Part shown: positions 18,153 to 27,339 of the stretch, one piece after another
How positions within the stretch are numbered: position 1 is the stretch's first letter
How the letters are laid out: every line of letters begins with the position of its first letter
Source: Flavobacterium sp. SM15
Lineage (GTDB): Bacteria > Bacteroidota > Bacteroidia > Flavobacteriales > Flavobacteriaceae
Length of the DNA: 64,000 nucleotides
Direction of reading: 5' to 3'
NCBI RefSeq assembly: GCF_022012335.1
Contig: NZ_JAKLTO010000002.1
Span: 530,087-594,086 of the forward strand
The notes under the pieces: generated by a model
Seen by the model: the letters and a program-made list of their open reading frames with translations, nothing else
Told to the model about the DNA's origin: nothing
Database searches by the model: none
Translations under genes and position numbers: made by a program

Positions 18153-21100
18153 ATGCTGAAAAAAATACTTTTTTGGATTCTAATCGGTTTTTTTTCAAGA
18201 GGATGGGCTCAGGAAAACAACTCGCTTTACCATTCCAAAAAAATAACCGCAACAGATTCTATTGCCTCAATTGACAGCGTAAGCATCAACAAAGAGTTTT
18301 TCAAAATCCTTGATAAAACAGGAACTGAAATCGATACCAGTTTCTATACCGTTGATTTTCAAAAAGGAACGCTTCGTTTCAAGAATAAATTTCAAAGTTC
18401 AGACACCTTAACGATTCGTTACCTTAAATTTCCAGAGTTTCTTACCAAAAAATACAGTATTTACGATAAAAGCCGAATAGTCAGTAATGAAGCCGGCCAG
18501 CAATTGTACCAGATTTCGCGTGACCCCATTAACACCTTCAAACCTTTTGACGGGCTAAATACTTCCGGAAGCATCACTCGTGGAGTTACCGTGGGAAACA
18601 ACCAAAACACCACCGTGAATTCGAATCTGGATTTACAGATTACCGGAAAAATTTCAGAGAAAGTAAGCCTTAGAGCCTCGCTTCAGGACAGCAACATCCC
18701 TTTACAGGAAGGAGGGTATTCACAAAAACTCGATGAATTCGATCAGATTTTCGTAGAACTGTATTCCGACAGTTGGGCAATTCGCGCCGGAGACTTATTT
18801 CTCGAAAACCGCCAGTCCCGTTTTCTGAATTTCAACAAAAAAGTACAAGGGCTTTCCACCCATTTTGCCTTCGGGAAACCTGAAAGTAAGACCGATGTTT
18901 TTGCAGCCGGCGCCATTGTTCGAGGGCAATACGCACGAAGTACATTTACCGGACAGGAAGGAAATCAAGGGCCGTATAAGCTCAAAGGACCAAACGGAGA
19001 ACTATTTGTACTGGTAATTTCAGGATCGGAACGGGTTTACGTGAATGGGATTTTATTAGAACGCGGAGAAAACAATGACTACATTATCGATTATAATGCA
19101 GGCGAACTTCGTTTTACTTCGCTTTTTCCTATTACTTCCGAAATGCGAATTAATGTGGAATATCAGTATTCCGACCGCAATTTTACCCGTTTTGTCACCT
19201 ATGGAGGTCTTAACCATGAAAGAGAAAAATGGAGTCTTAGCGGTTATGTCTATTCTGAAAATGATGTAAAAAACCAGCCGCTACAACAAAACTTATCGCC
19301 CGAACAAGCACAAGTTCTGGTTCAGGCCGGAGACAATCCTGAGCTGATGACAGCGCCATCTGCCTATCCGGATACCTATTCCGAGAATAAAATTTTGTAC
19401 AAAAAAGTGCTGCTAGGTGGTGTGGAAGTATTTGAGTATTCGAACAATCCAGCCGATGCATTATTCAATGTAAAATTCACCTTAGTCGGAAATAATCTGG
19501 GGAATTATGTTTTACAAAGCAATCAGGCCATTGGCCGCATCTACAAATACGTTGCTCCAGTATCGGGAATCCCGCAAGGAAATTATGAACCGATCACCCG
19601 TTTAATTCCACCAACAAAAATTCAGATTGCCACAATTTTAGGTAAATTCAGCCCAAATGAAAAAACGAATATTGCGTTTGAAACGGGAATCAGCAATAAC
19701 GACCTAAACCTTTTCTCCTCTCTTGACGACAACAACAACAAAGGTCTCGCCGGAAAAATAAATGCCCGTCAGCGTTTGTTTACCGAAAAATGGAAGGTAG
19801 ACGCTTTTGCCGATTATCAGTTAATACAAAAACAATTTCGCACCATTGAACGACTCTTCAACATTGAATTTAGCCGGGACTGGAACCTTTCGAATCCTTT
19901 AGGAAATCAAAGTTTATTGGTTACCGGTTTGAATTTTGAACTTCCTCAAAAAGGCAGTGCAAGTTATCAGTTGGAAAAACTTGATTTTTCAGAAAGTTTC
20001 ACAGGAACTCGTCATGTGTTAAACGGAAGCTTTAGATTCAACAATTGGGCTTTGATCAGCAATAACAGTGCCTTGAAAAGTGACGGCACATTGAGCGAGT
20101 CCAAATTTATTCGTAGCCAGTCCCGAGGAAAATACCATTTCAAAAAGAATTGGATTGGAGGAAGTTTCAGAACTGAAGACAATCAGGAAAAAGTCAAGGA
20201 AACAAATCAGTTCTCTGCTTTAAGCCAGCGTTTTAATGAAGTTGGAGCATTTATCGGGCGAGGTGACAGCACTAAAGTTTACATGGAATTAGGTTATCTG
20301 AACCGAATCAACGACAGTGTGCAAAGTGGAAAAATCCAAAAAGTGAACACCTCAAACTCGTATTACTTCAAATCAAAATTAATTCAGAATGAAAAAAGCG
20401 ATTTGTCGGTATTTGTAAATTACCGAAAACTTAAATTTGAAGATCCAGCCCGAAGAGATGAACCTTCACTGAATTCACGACTACTATACAACGACCAGTA
20501 CTTCAACCAATTAATCCAACTGGGCTCGACCTATGAAAATACTTCGGGAACCATTGCCCAACAAGAATTCACTTACCTGGAAGTAAACCCAGGGCAAGGT
20601 GTTTATATGTGGAACGATTACAACGGCAACGGCATTCAGGAATTACAGGAATTTGAAGTGGCACAGTTTCCTGATCAGGCCAAATACGTACGGGTATTTT
20701 TGCCCAATCAGGTTTTTGTGAAAACACATCAAAACCGGTTTTCGCTTTCGCTTAACTTAAATCCGGGGAGATGGCAAAATGAGACAGGCTTTAAAAAATT
20801 CCTCTCTTATTTTTACGATCAAGCTTCGTTTTTAATGGACCGCAAGATTTTACGTCAAGGCGATAATTTTGATTTGAATCCGTTCTCGAGCAGTGAAAAA
20901 GACTTGTTAGGACTTAATTCCAATTTTAGAAACAGTTTGTTTTACAACCGAGGCAAACAGCGCCATTCGGTAACCTATTCCTTTCTTACCAATCGGGCCA
21001 AAACCCTTTTATCAGCTGGTTCACAGGAGAATCAAAGTGTTAGCCATCAAATACAGTATGCGCATTTGGTTCAGAAGTTATGGCTTTTCGGATTTAATGG

Positions 21101-21557
21101 AAAAACAATCAACAATAAAGTTACTTCCGAGAATTATCCGAGCAAAAATTTTGATTTGAAAGGGTATCAACTGGCTCCAAAAATTTCGTACCTCTTTTCG
21201 CAAAATGCAGCCTGGGATGTTTTTTATGAATTTCAATCGAAGGAAAACACCATTAACGCACTGGAGACCCTTTATCAACAACGATTAGGAACTTCCTTTA
21301 ATTATTCTTCGGAGAAAAAATTGTCGGCCAATGGTGAATTTTCCTTTTACCAAAATGAGTTTAACGGAAACGCATTGTCTCCGGTAGCCTTTCAGATGCT
21401 CGAAGGATTACAGCCCGGCAAAAACATGACCTGGCGTTTATTGCTGCAGAAAAACTTAACCCAATACCTCGATGTCAATGTAAACTATCAGGGAAGAAAG
21501 AGCGAAACTAGCAAAACCATTCATACCGGAAGCATTCAATTGCGCGCCTATTTTTAA
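18153..21557 (+). CDS. Large exported beta-rich envelope protein, function unknown
   Basis: A protein of 1134 residues from the ATG at 18153, where the signal peptide MLKKILFWILIGFFSRGWAQ begins. A longer reading from 18087 would place the signal peptide internally and overlap chrA. The chain is dominated by alternating hydrophobic/polar strands rich in aromatic residues and Asn/Gln, for example VYMELGYLNRIN and LQYLDVNVNYQ-like C-terminal strands, and it ends SIQLRAYF with a terminal Phe as in outer-membrane barrels. Near residues 130-230 GSITRGVTVGNNQNTTVNS and WAIRAGDLFLENRQSRF are likely conserved cores. I know similar unnamed proteins in flavobacteria but no function. Confidence 0.8.
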   Translation: MLKKILFWILIGFFSRGWAQENNSLYHSKKITATDSIASIDSVSINKEFFKILDKTGTEIDTSFYTVDFQKGTLRFKNKFQSSDTLTIRYLKFPEFLTKKYSIYDKSRIVSNEAGQQLYQISRDPINTFKPFDGLNTSGSITRGVTVGNNQNTTVNSNLDLQITGKISEKVSLRASLQDSNIPLQEGGYSQKLDEFDQIFVELYSDSWAIRAGDLFLENRQSRFLNFNKKVQGLSTHFAFGKPESKTDVFAAGAIVRGQYARSTFTGQEGNQGPYKLKGPNGELFVLVISGSERVYVNGILLERGENNDYIIDYNAGELRFTSLFPITSEMRINVEYQYSDRNFTRFVTYGGLNHEREKWSLSGYVYSENDVKNQPLQQNLSPEQAQVLVQAGDNPELMTAPSAYPDTYSENKILYKKVLLGGVEVFEYSNNPADALFNVKFTLVGNNLGNYVLQSNQAIGRIYKYVAPVSGIPQGNYEPITRLIPPTKIQIATILGKFSPNEKTNIAFETGISNNDLNLFSSLDDNNNKGLAGKINARQRLFTEKWKVDAFADYQLIQKQFRTIERLFNIEFSRDWNLSNPLGNQSLLVTGLNFELPQKGSASYQLEKLDFSESFTGTRHVLNGSFRFNNWALISNNSALKSDGTLSESKFIRSQSRGKYHFKKNWIGGSFRTEDNQEKVKETNQFSALSQRFNEVGAFIGRGDSTKVYMELGYLNRINDSVQSGKIQKVNTSNSYYFKSKLIQNEKSDLSVFVNYRKLKFEDPARRDEPSLNSRLLYNDQYFNQLIQLGSTYENTSGTIAQQEFTYLEVNPGQGVYMWNDYNGNGIQELQEFEVAQFPDQAKYVRVFLPNQVFVKTHQNRFSLSLNLNPGRWQNETGFKKFLSYFYDQASFLMDRKILRQGDNFDLNPFSSSEKDLLGLNSNFRNSLFYNRGKQRHSVTYSFLTNRAKTLLSAGSQENQSVSHQIQYAHLVQKLWLFGFNGKTINNKVTSENYPSKNFDLKGYQLAPKISYLFSQNAAWDVFYEFQSKENTINALETLYQQRLGTSFNYSSEKKLSANGEFSFYQNEFNGNALSPVAFQMLEGLQPGKNMTWRLLLQKNLTQYLDVNVNYQGRKSETSKTIHTGSIQLRAYF

Positions 21558-21621
21558 GGAACATGTTTTTTGAAATCCTTTTTTTCATAACTTTAATAGT
21601 GTAAACCAATACTTTAAAAAA

Positions 21622-22164
21622 ATGAAACGATTATTTTTATTAGTTACCGCATTGCTGCTTTCTGTAGGAATGTCTGCTCAGGAAACTGAAGTAAAAAAAA
21701 CAACCCGTAAGGCCAAAGCCAAAACCGAGAAATCGGTAAAAGAAGCCGAAAGCAAAACGGAAAAGGCAACCAAAAAAACGAAAGAGAAAGCAGATGATGC
21801 GGTTAAAAAAACCAAAGCTAAAGTGAAAGACAACTCCGCTTCTGCTGTGGGAGATGCTAAATCGGATGCGGGAAAAGCGAAATCTAAAGTAAATAAAGCA
21901 GATGCTAAAGTAAAAGACGAAGCACACAGCGGTGAAAGCAAAACACAAAAAGCCAAAACCATGGCCAATAAAGCAGACGCCAAAGTTAAAGACGAAGCTA
22001 AAAGCGTTCCGAAAAAAGTAAAAGAAAAAGCAAGCAATGAAAAAGCTCCGAAAGTTGCCGACAAAGTAACCGGAGAATACAACGGAAAAAAAGTGTACAC
22101 CGGGCCTCGAGGCGGTAAGTATTACATCAATTCCAACGGAAACAAAACGTATATTCAGGATTAA
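21622..22164 (+). CDS. Lys/Ala-rich basic protein with C-terminal PBCV-type basic adaptor motif
   Basis: A 180-residue protein. Residues 1-20 look like a signal peptide (MKRLFLLVTALLLSVGMSAQ). The middle 110 residues are a low-complexity, highly charged Lys/Ala/Glu stretch like histone H1 or late-embryogenesis repeats, with two near-identical NKADAKVKDEA units. The last 25 residues, containing KKVYTGPRGGKYYINSNGNK, match the short basic adaptor motif known from chlorella-virus proteins and found at the ends of many bacterial surface proteins. An envelope or nucleic-acid/polyanion-binding role is possible. Strongly terminated. Confidence 0.75.
   Translation: MKRLFLLVTALLLSVGMSAQETEVKKTTRKAKAKTEKSVKEAESKTEKATKKTKEKADDAVKKTKAKVKDNSASAVGDAKSDAGKAKSKVNKADAKVKDEAHSGESKTQKAKTMANKADAKVKDEAKSVPKKVKEKASNEKAPKVADKVTGEYNGKKVYTGPRGGKYYINSNGNKTYIQD
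21892..21998 (+). repeat. Direct repeat of a 32-base coding unit
   Basis: Copies at 21892-21923 and 21967-21998 differ only at synonymous positions and both encode NKADAKVKDEA. This indicates duplication within the low-complexity region followed by silent drift. Confidence 0.7.
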
Positions 22165-22181
22165 ACACTCTAAACTAAAGG

Positions 22182-22211
22182 AAGACCGCAACCAAAAATT
22201 GCGGTCTTTTT
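22182..22211 (+). terminator. Rho-independent terminator
   Basis: AAGACCGCAA (22182-22191) pairs perfectly with TTGCGGTCTT (22199-22208), followed by T residues, 18 bases after the stop of the basic protein gene. Confidence 0.85.
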
Positions 22212-22276
22212 ACACCTCAACTTTTCTAAAAACAAGAAACTCAATCCTTGTTTTTTATTTAAATTGCAAATAAAAA

Positions 22277-23143
22277 ATGCGCACCATTGGCTCTTTCTCC
22301 GCTTTGTGTTTTCTCTTTCTTTTTTCTTTTTGTATGTCTAAAGAAGAGCCGGAAACTCTGTTCAAATTACCTAAAAAACTAAAGGAAATTTCAGGAATGG
22401 AATATTCTTCCAAGTTACTTTGGGCCATAGCAGACAGCGGAAATGAGAACGAACTGTATCAATTAAATGCTAAGGGAGAAATTACCCATACTTTAAAAAT
22501 AACGGATGCCCAAAACATCGATTGGGAAGATTTGGCCGCAGATCCAAAAGGCAATCTGTACATAGGGGATTTCGGCAACAACGATAACAAGCGAACCGAT
22601 TTAGCCATTTATGCCATCAGTAAAGACTCTTTAAGCAAAAATGAATCTCGTTCCGTAGCGAAAATTCGTTTCAGTTATCCGCAGCAAAAAGAATTTCCGC
22701 CCAAAAAAACGGAATTGTGGTACGATGTGGAAGCTTTTGTGGTCTACAAAGACCACTTTTACCTGTTCACCAAAAACCGCAGCAAAAAATTTGACGGCAC
22801 CACTTTACTGTACCGCGTTCCAAATCGTCCCGGAACTCATGCTGCCACTTTACTCGGATCCTATAAAACCCACGCCGATTATAACAACAATGCCATAACC
22901 GGAGCAGCAATTAGCCCCGATCAAAGTAAAATAGTCCTGTTAAGCCACAGTAAAATTTGGCTTTTTGAAGCGTTTACTTCCGATAATTTCTTTCAGGGAA
23001 AAGACACCGAACTGTCCTTAAAGCACTATTCTCAAAAAGAAGCAGTTACTTTTAAAGACAATTCGACGCTTTGGATTGCCGACGAAAAAGTAAAAAAATC
23101 CGGTGGCAATGTGTATCAGTTCTCTCTTAAAAACTTAAACTAA
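22277..23143 (+). CDS. Exported beta-propeller-like protein (SdiA-regulated-like)
   Basis: A 288-residue protein with a signal peptide (residues 1-19, ending FLFSFC). The mature part shows repeated strands with conserved turns: KEISGMEYSSKLLWAIADSG, DWEDLAADPKGNLYIGDFGN, LWYDVEAFVVYKDHFYLFTK and ITGAAISPDQSKIVLL. WEDLA and IGDFGNN turns recall the SdiA-regulated/esterase-like phytase propellers of exported proteins. No catalytic residues can be assigned. It converges on the OsmC gene with a nine-base overlap of coding ends. Confidence 0.7.
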   Translation: MRTIGSFSALCFLFLFSFCMSKEEPETLFKLPKKLKEISGMEYSSKLLWAIADSGNENELYQLNAKGEITHTLKITDAQNIDWEDLAADPKGNLYIGDFGNNDNKRTDLAIYAISKDSLSKNESRSVAKIRFSYPQQKEFPPKKTELWYDVEAFVVYKDHFYLFTKNRSKKFDGTTLLYRVPNRPGTHAATLLGSYKTHADYNNNAITGAAISPDQSKIVLLSHSKIWLFEAFTSDNFFQGKDTELSLKHYSQKEAVTFKDNSTLWIADEKVKKSGGNVYQFSLKNLN

Positions 23144-23551
23144 AGTAGCCGACAAAACGATTTCGGTGTTCAGCAATTTTGAAATCGGACAAATTTCTTT
23201 GGCTTTTTTAGCGGTTTGCTGAAATTCATCGTTACTGATTCCCGGAACGCTCCCTTTTAAATCCAGATGAATTTGCACTATCGCGCCGTCTTCGAAAGTT
23301 ACCTTAGCTTCCGTATCTAAATTTTCTGGCGTATACCCTTCTCCGCTCAATAAAAAACTCAACTGCATGGTAAAACAACCTGCATGAGCTGCTGCAACCA
23401 GTTCTTCCGGATTGGTTCCAACCCCTTCCTCAAAACGACTTTTAAAGGAATATTGCGTATTGTTTAACGTAGTACTTTGTGTGGAAACGGTTCCTTTTCC
23501 TTCCATTCCGGTTCCTTTCCAGTTGGCGCTGCCTCTTCTTGTAAATTTCAT
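23135..23551 (-). CDS. OsmC family peroxiredoxin-like protein
   Basis: A 138-residue hydroperoxide reductase of the OsmC/Ohr superfamily. The two redox Cys residues are C59 (ELVAAAHAGCFTMQLSFLL) and C121 (KEICPISKLL), positioned as in OsmC. It is expected to reduce organic hydroperoxides in the cytoplasm using dithiols such as lipoylated proteins. A single gene, convergent with the propeller-like gene. Confidence 0.93.
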   Translation of the reverse strand: MKFTRRGSANWKGTGMEGKGTVSTQSTTLNNTQYSFKSRFEEGVGTNPEELVAAAHAGCFTMQLSFLLSGEGYTPENLDTEAKVTFEDGAIVQIHLDLKGSVPGISNDEFQQTAKKAKEICPISKLLNTEIVLSATLV

Positions 23552-23580
23552 GATGTTATGTGTTTGAATTAATAATCTTT

Positions 23581-26500
23581 TTAAAAACCAAAGCCCAGAC
23601 CAAAGGCAATTCGGTTACCATCCGAGCTGTTAAAAAACGTCAATCGGGCGGTGACGGCATTTAGTCCGTTAAGCCAAACTCCACCTCCAACCGACTGATG
23701 CCATTTGTTGGAAGTTTCTCCGTCTAGCCATACGCGCCCATAATCATAACCCGTCAAAAGCCCATAACTCATCGGCACTAAACTCTGACGGATTTTACCC
23801 ACTTCCCAACGCAAATCGGAACTCTGAAAAAAAGACTGCTTCCCCAGGAAACGCTGGTTGCGGAATCCGCGTAAATCGTAATCCCCACCTAAAGTTGCTC
23901 CTTGATAAAACTCATAATTGTTGTTCAATACGGCTTTTCCTTTAAAAAGCGTCCCAAACACTAATTTTCCGTTAGTGTTAATTTTATGACTGACCCCGTA
24001 GCTTGCCTCCAGATAAGGAAAATTCCGTTTCATATCAGAAAGGTTTGTTTTCCAACTTGCCAAAACCGAAAAACTCATTCCCATGGTAGGCTTGGAAACA
24101 TTATCGTAATTCTCAAAACCGTATTTCAAATCAAGGTTTGCAAATTGTTGGTACTCAAAAACCTTCGGGTTTACCGCATAAGGCATATTCACAAAACGAT
24201 TGTGCGTGCTTTCCACCTCAACATTTTCAAAACCGGCCTTAATTTGGATATCACCGCCGTTCTTACCCATTTTATGAAGCGAAGGTGTAACTTTAAAAAT
24301 CTGAATTTTTACCCGGTTGTAATCCATTCCAAAAACATCGTCCTGATTTTGAGTTTCGTTTCCGTACCCAAAATAATTAATGCTGAAATTTGGTGTGGTG
24401 TATCGTGCATCCAATTCGAAATTCCATTTTCCGATCGCATTGGCAAACACGCCGTTGTAAAACAATTCAAAACCTTGAGTCGCAAAAAAGTAATTCCCTT
24501 TAAAACTTTGCTTTTGAGCATACGGATTGTTTACAAAACCATACTTCACAAAATTTATTGCTGCACCTAATTTTACTCCATCATCCGGATTAAAACCAGC
24601 CGAAGGAAACAACATGGTTGCATTAAAAGTCGGGCGCTTGTAATAATACTCGTTGCGCTCATATTCATCAGAAAGCAACTTTGTAGTACGATGGTCAACT
24701 GTAAAGGAATTGCCTTTGGATTTAAAATCGTGAATCTTGATTTTTTTTCCGTTCTCTACTAAATACGTATCCTGATTTTGTCCTCCGATAAGACGAAGCA
24801 GTACGTTGTTCGTTCCTTTTCCGTTTACTTCAAAAATATCCTCATCGTCCAATCCGTAGATCCAGATTTCTTTGGTTTGTGCTTTATCATATACTTTTGA
24901 AAAACGAAGCTCTTCCTTATCTTTTTTAAGTCGAAGTACTTCAATTTTTGTTTTTCCTTGTGGCAAACGGGTAATCCTAAACTTGTCTTTTTTATCGGTA
25001 CCTAGTAGCAAAGCTTTTTTCCCAAGAATTTCACAGTACTTTATCGCAAATTCTTCCAGGCCTTTTTTTCGGGCTTTCAAATTGGTTTTCAATTCCTGAG
25101 TGATCACATCGGTGCTGATTTCTTTAGGAAGATTGGCAAACGCCTTATCGATTTTCTCATCCGAAAGATCCTCTACGAGTTTTTTAGCATAAGTACGCCA
25201 AACTTCGGGATCATTGTTTTTTATAAAAGCCAAATCCAGTGAATTGGCCGCAAAATTGAACCATTTCACATTCGGAAAGTCTTTTTTGAACGATTTCATG
25301 TGTCGTGCTGCCGGAATGTTTACAATCAAGCTGAGTAAATTACCGTCGATTTTGGCAAAAGCCTGATCCCTATCTCTAGGAATTGGTTTGTAGATTACTT
25401 TATCGCCTTGAAGATATTCCGCCCAACGCCATTGATCGGCGTGCCGGTCCCAATCCCCGATTAGCATATCAAAAAGACGTGCTTTAATATAGGCTTCTTC
25501 GTCCACCTGATACTTTTCATCTTTGCGGATGTTTGCTAAAAGATCGTCGGTACCAATAATTGCATCAGGCTTGCCGAAACTCGCTACGTCTTTTTGCTCA
25601 TCGGTCGGACGCTCTTCTATCATATACAATTCATCACCAAAACCATTATTGTAATTCCCTAATGCAACTTGTTTAGGAATGTAAACCAACTTCGGATTGG
25701 AATGAAAAACGCCCGCTGACTCGGCTAAATCCCCAATAATGAAAGGAGTATAAGGGTGAGCTGTTGTATAATAATCGTAAATAAACTGTTCGGCTATTGT
25801 ATTTTTGAACTCACTTTCGACATTCTGATCTTTAAAGGCCACGGTTTGCAAAAAACGGGAAGCACTTTTTTTCAGGGCGCGCATCACATATTCTTTACCT
25901 TCCTTATTTTTAAGACGTAACGACAACGACTGATGGCCTCCACCGGCAATTGTCGGTTTTACCCTTCCGTAAAGTGTATCGAGTAAAACTACAGGAGCCT
26001 CAACGGGTGTACTGTAATACTCACGATAATGTTTTCCCCATAAAAACTTGTAAAACCCGCTTTTAGAGGTCATTTCTTTGGAATAAATTGAAGCGGTAAC
26101 CGTTTTATTTTCCGGTTTTGGATACGATTGTTCTTTATTGTTTTGGGTTGTAATTGCTGTGTGAGCAAAAAGCTCTTGTTCCTGATTGTTATCTGAAGAG
26201 AAAAAACGCACTACCGAACTGCCGTTTTCTTTTACCTGAACCATGACGTAACCATGTCCACCGTAAGAAAAATTAGTCGGATAGATCGCGCGTGCTGCCT
26301 CTTTTTTTGAAGCCGAACCACTAACCACCTGCTTAATTCCTTCGTATTCGATGTACTGCAAATTGTGTTCGTGTCCTGAAACCACAAGTACGTTTTCCTT
26401 ATTCTGGATCATTGGCATAAAACGCTTTACAAACGCCTGATACTGCTTATTCTGAAGGTCTTGTGGGCTTATTCCCGAAGTTTTTCTAAGCAGGTTGATG

Positions 26501-27312
26501 TAAGAACCTAAAACCGGAACCGGAATTTTTAATTTGGAAGGATACAACTGTTTGTCCCAAGAAAACTGACCGCCATGCGGGCCATTACTTAGTAAAGGAT
26601 GGTGAATTGCAATAAGCGTGGTTTTATTCTGGTTTTTATTGATCAGACTCTCCAGTTCTTCGAAGAATTTTTCTCTGGTTTTAATATCGCAATTATCGTT
26701 AATGGTAGGCTGGTTGTCCCAATCTTCCAAAAACCATTGACTGTCAATAACAATCAAGCCGATTTGATCGTTAATGTTTACGCTTTCAATACCACAGCTT
26801 TTTCTTGGCAAGAAGGCTTTTTTCTCTTTCAGGTATTCGTTTACAAAAAGTTCCTGTTGTTGTAAGCCTTTGATTCCGTGGTACCAATCATGATTTCCCG
26901 GAATGACAAAGGTTTTTCCTTTAAAGTTCTCCGTAATTTTTAGTTGATTACTCAATTTGGTTGCCGCCGCCGCATATTCCAGATCATTTTTATCAGACGG
27001 CATTCCTAAAGGATAAATGTTATCGCCCAAAAAAAGAAGTGTTGCGTTTTTATCCGAAGTCAGCAATCGTTTTTCAAGCTGGGACAGAGTTTGTTGGGTT
27101 TGTGCATCGTCTGCATTACCGGCATCGCCAATTAGATAAAACGTGTGAATTGTTTTTAATGAATCCGATGGCAATTGCTCAGTCGAAACTACAGTTTGTT
27201 TTCCGTATTGAGGATGATAAGTCGCACAAGCCTGCAAAATTAGAAGCCCCATCAAACACTTAAACAGTGCAGTATTTCGCTTTATTGATTCATTTACCCG
27301 AAACAATTTCAT
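23581..27312 (-). CDS. Lipoprotein fusion: calcineurin-like phosphoesterase, kinase-like region, Omp85-like barrel
   Basis: A 1243-residue protein. Residues 1-29 form a lipoprotein signal (LLILQAC, lipobox Cys 29). Residues 55-370 are a metallophosphoesterase with GDAGN 62-66, GDNIY 96-100, GNHDW 139-143, HH 237-238 and GHEH 313-316, which is a full metal-ligand set. Residues about 450-680 contain GGGHQS (457-462), a strand ending RALKK (K481/482), an acidic helix (E499/E501), GDWDRHADQW (619-628) and PRDRDQ (645-650). That order of motifs resembles atypical kinases of the HipA/PI4K/Fam20 type. Residues about 860-1243 form a beta barrel whose RGF motif at 1148-1150 matches the L6 loop of Omp85 proteins. 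The kinase-like reading is my inference. Confidence 0.85.
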   Translation of the reverse strand: MKLFRVNESIKRNTALFKCLMGLLILQACATYHPQYGKQTVVSTEQLPSDSLKTIHTFYLIGDAGNADDAQTQQTLSQLEKRLLTSDKNATLLFLGDNIYPLGMPSDKNDLEYAAAATKLSNQLKITENFKGKTFVIPGNHDWYHGIKGLQQQELFVNEYLKEKKAFLPRKSCGIESVNINDQIGLIVIDSQWFLEDWDNQPTINDNCDIKTREKFFEELESLINKNQNKTTLIAIHHPLLSNGPHGGQFSWDKQLYPSKLKIPVPVLGSYINLLRKTSGISPQDLQNKQYQAFVKRFMPMIQNKENVLVVSGHEHNLQYIEYEGIKQVVSGSASKKEAARAIYPTNFSYGGHGYVMVQVKENGSSVVRFFSSDNNQEQELFAHTAITTQNNKEQSYPKPENKTVTASIYSKEMTSKSGFYKFLWGKHYREYYSTPVEAPVVLLDTLYGRVKPTIAGGGHQSLSLRLKNKEGKEYVMRALKKSASRFLQTVAFKDQNVESEFKNTIAEQFIYDYYTTAHPYTPFIIGDLAESAGVFHSNPKLVYIPKQVALGNYNNGFGDELYMIEERPTDEQKDVASFGKPDAIIGTDDLLANIRKDEKYQVDEEAYIKARLFDMLIGDWDRHADQWRWAEYLQGDKVIYKPIPRDRDQAFAKIDGNLLSLIVNIPAARHMKSFKKDFPNVKWFNFAANSLDLAFIKNNDPEVWRTYAKKLVEDLSDEKIDKAFANLPKEISTDVITQELKTNLKARKKGLEEFAIKYCEILGKKALLLGTDKKDKFRITRLPQGKTKIEVLRLKKDKEELRFSKVYDKAQTKEIWIYGLDDEDIFEVNGKGTNNVLLRLIGGQNQDTYLVENGKKIKIHDFKSKGNSFTVDHRTTKLLSDEYERNEYYYKRPTFNATMLFPSAGFNPDDGVKLGAAINFVKYGFVNNPYAQKQSFKGNYFFATQGFELFYNGVFANAIGKWNFELDARYTTPNFSINYFGYGNETQNQDDVFGMDYNRVKIQIFKVTPSLHKMGKNGGDIQIKAGFENVEVESTHNRFVNMPYAVNPKVFEYQQFANLDLKYGFENYDNVSKPTMGMSFSVLASWKTNLSDMKRNFPYLEASYGVSHKINTNGKLVFGTLFKGKAVLNNNYEFYQGATLGGDYDLRGFRNQRFLGKQSFFQSSDLRWEVGKIRQSLVPMSYGLLTGYDYGRVWLDGETSNKWHQSVGGGVWLNGLNAVTARLTFFNSSDGNRIAFGLGFGF

Positions 27313-27339
27313 AATTTAGTAGTATTAAAAGTGCATCTT

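Noticed and set aside
21640..22191. Open frames antisense to the Lys/Ala-rich gene
   Set aside because: They arise from the low-complexity codon pattern (complement of Lys/Ala codons gives Phe/Ser/Leu) and have no start context or domain.
23986..24570. A 194-codon plus-strand frame within the phosphoesterase fusion gene
   Set aside because: It lies wholly antisense to a well supported 1243-residue protein and its translation shows no domain or plausible composition.
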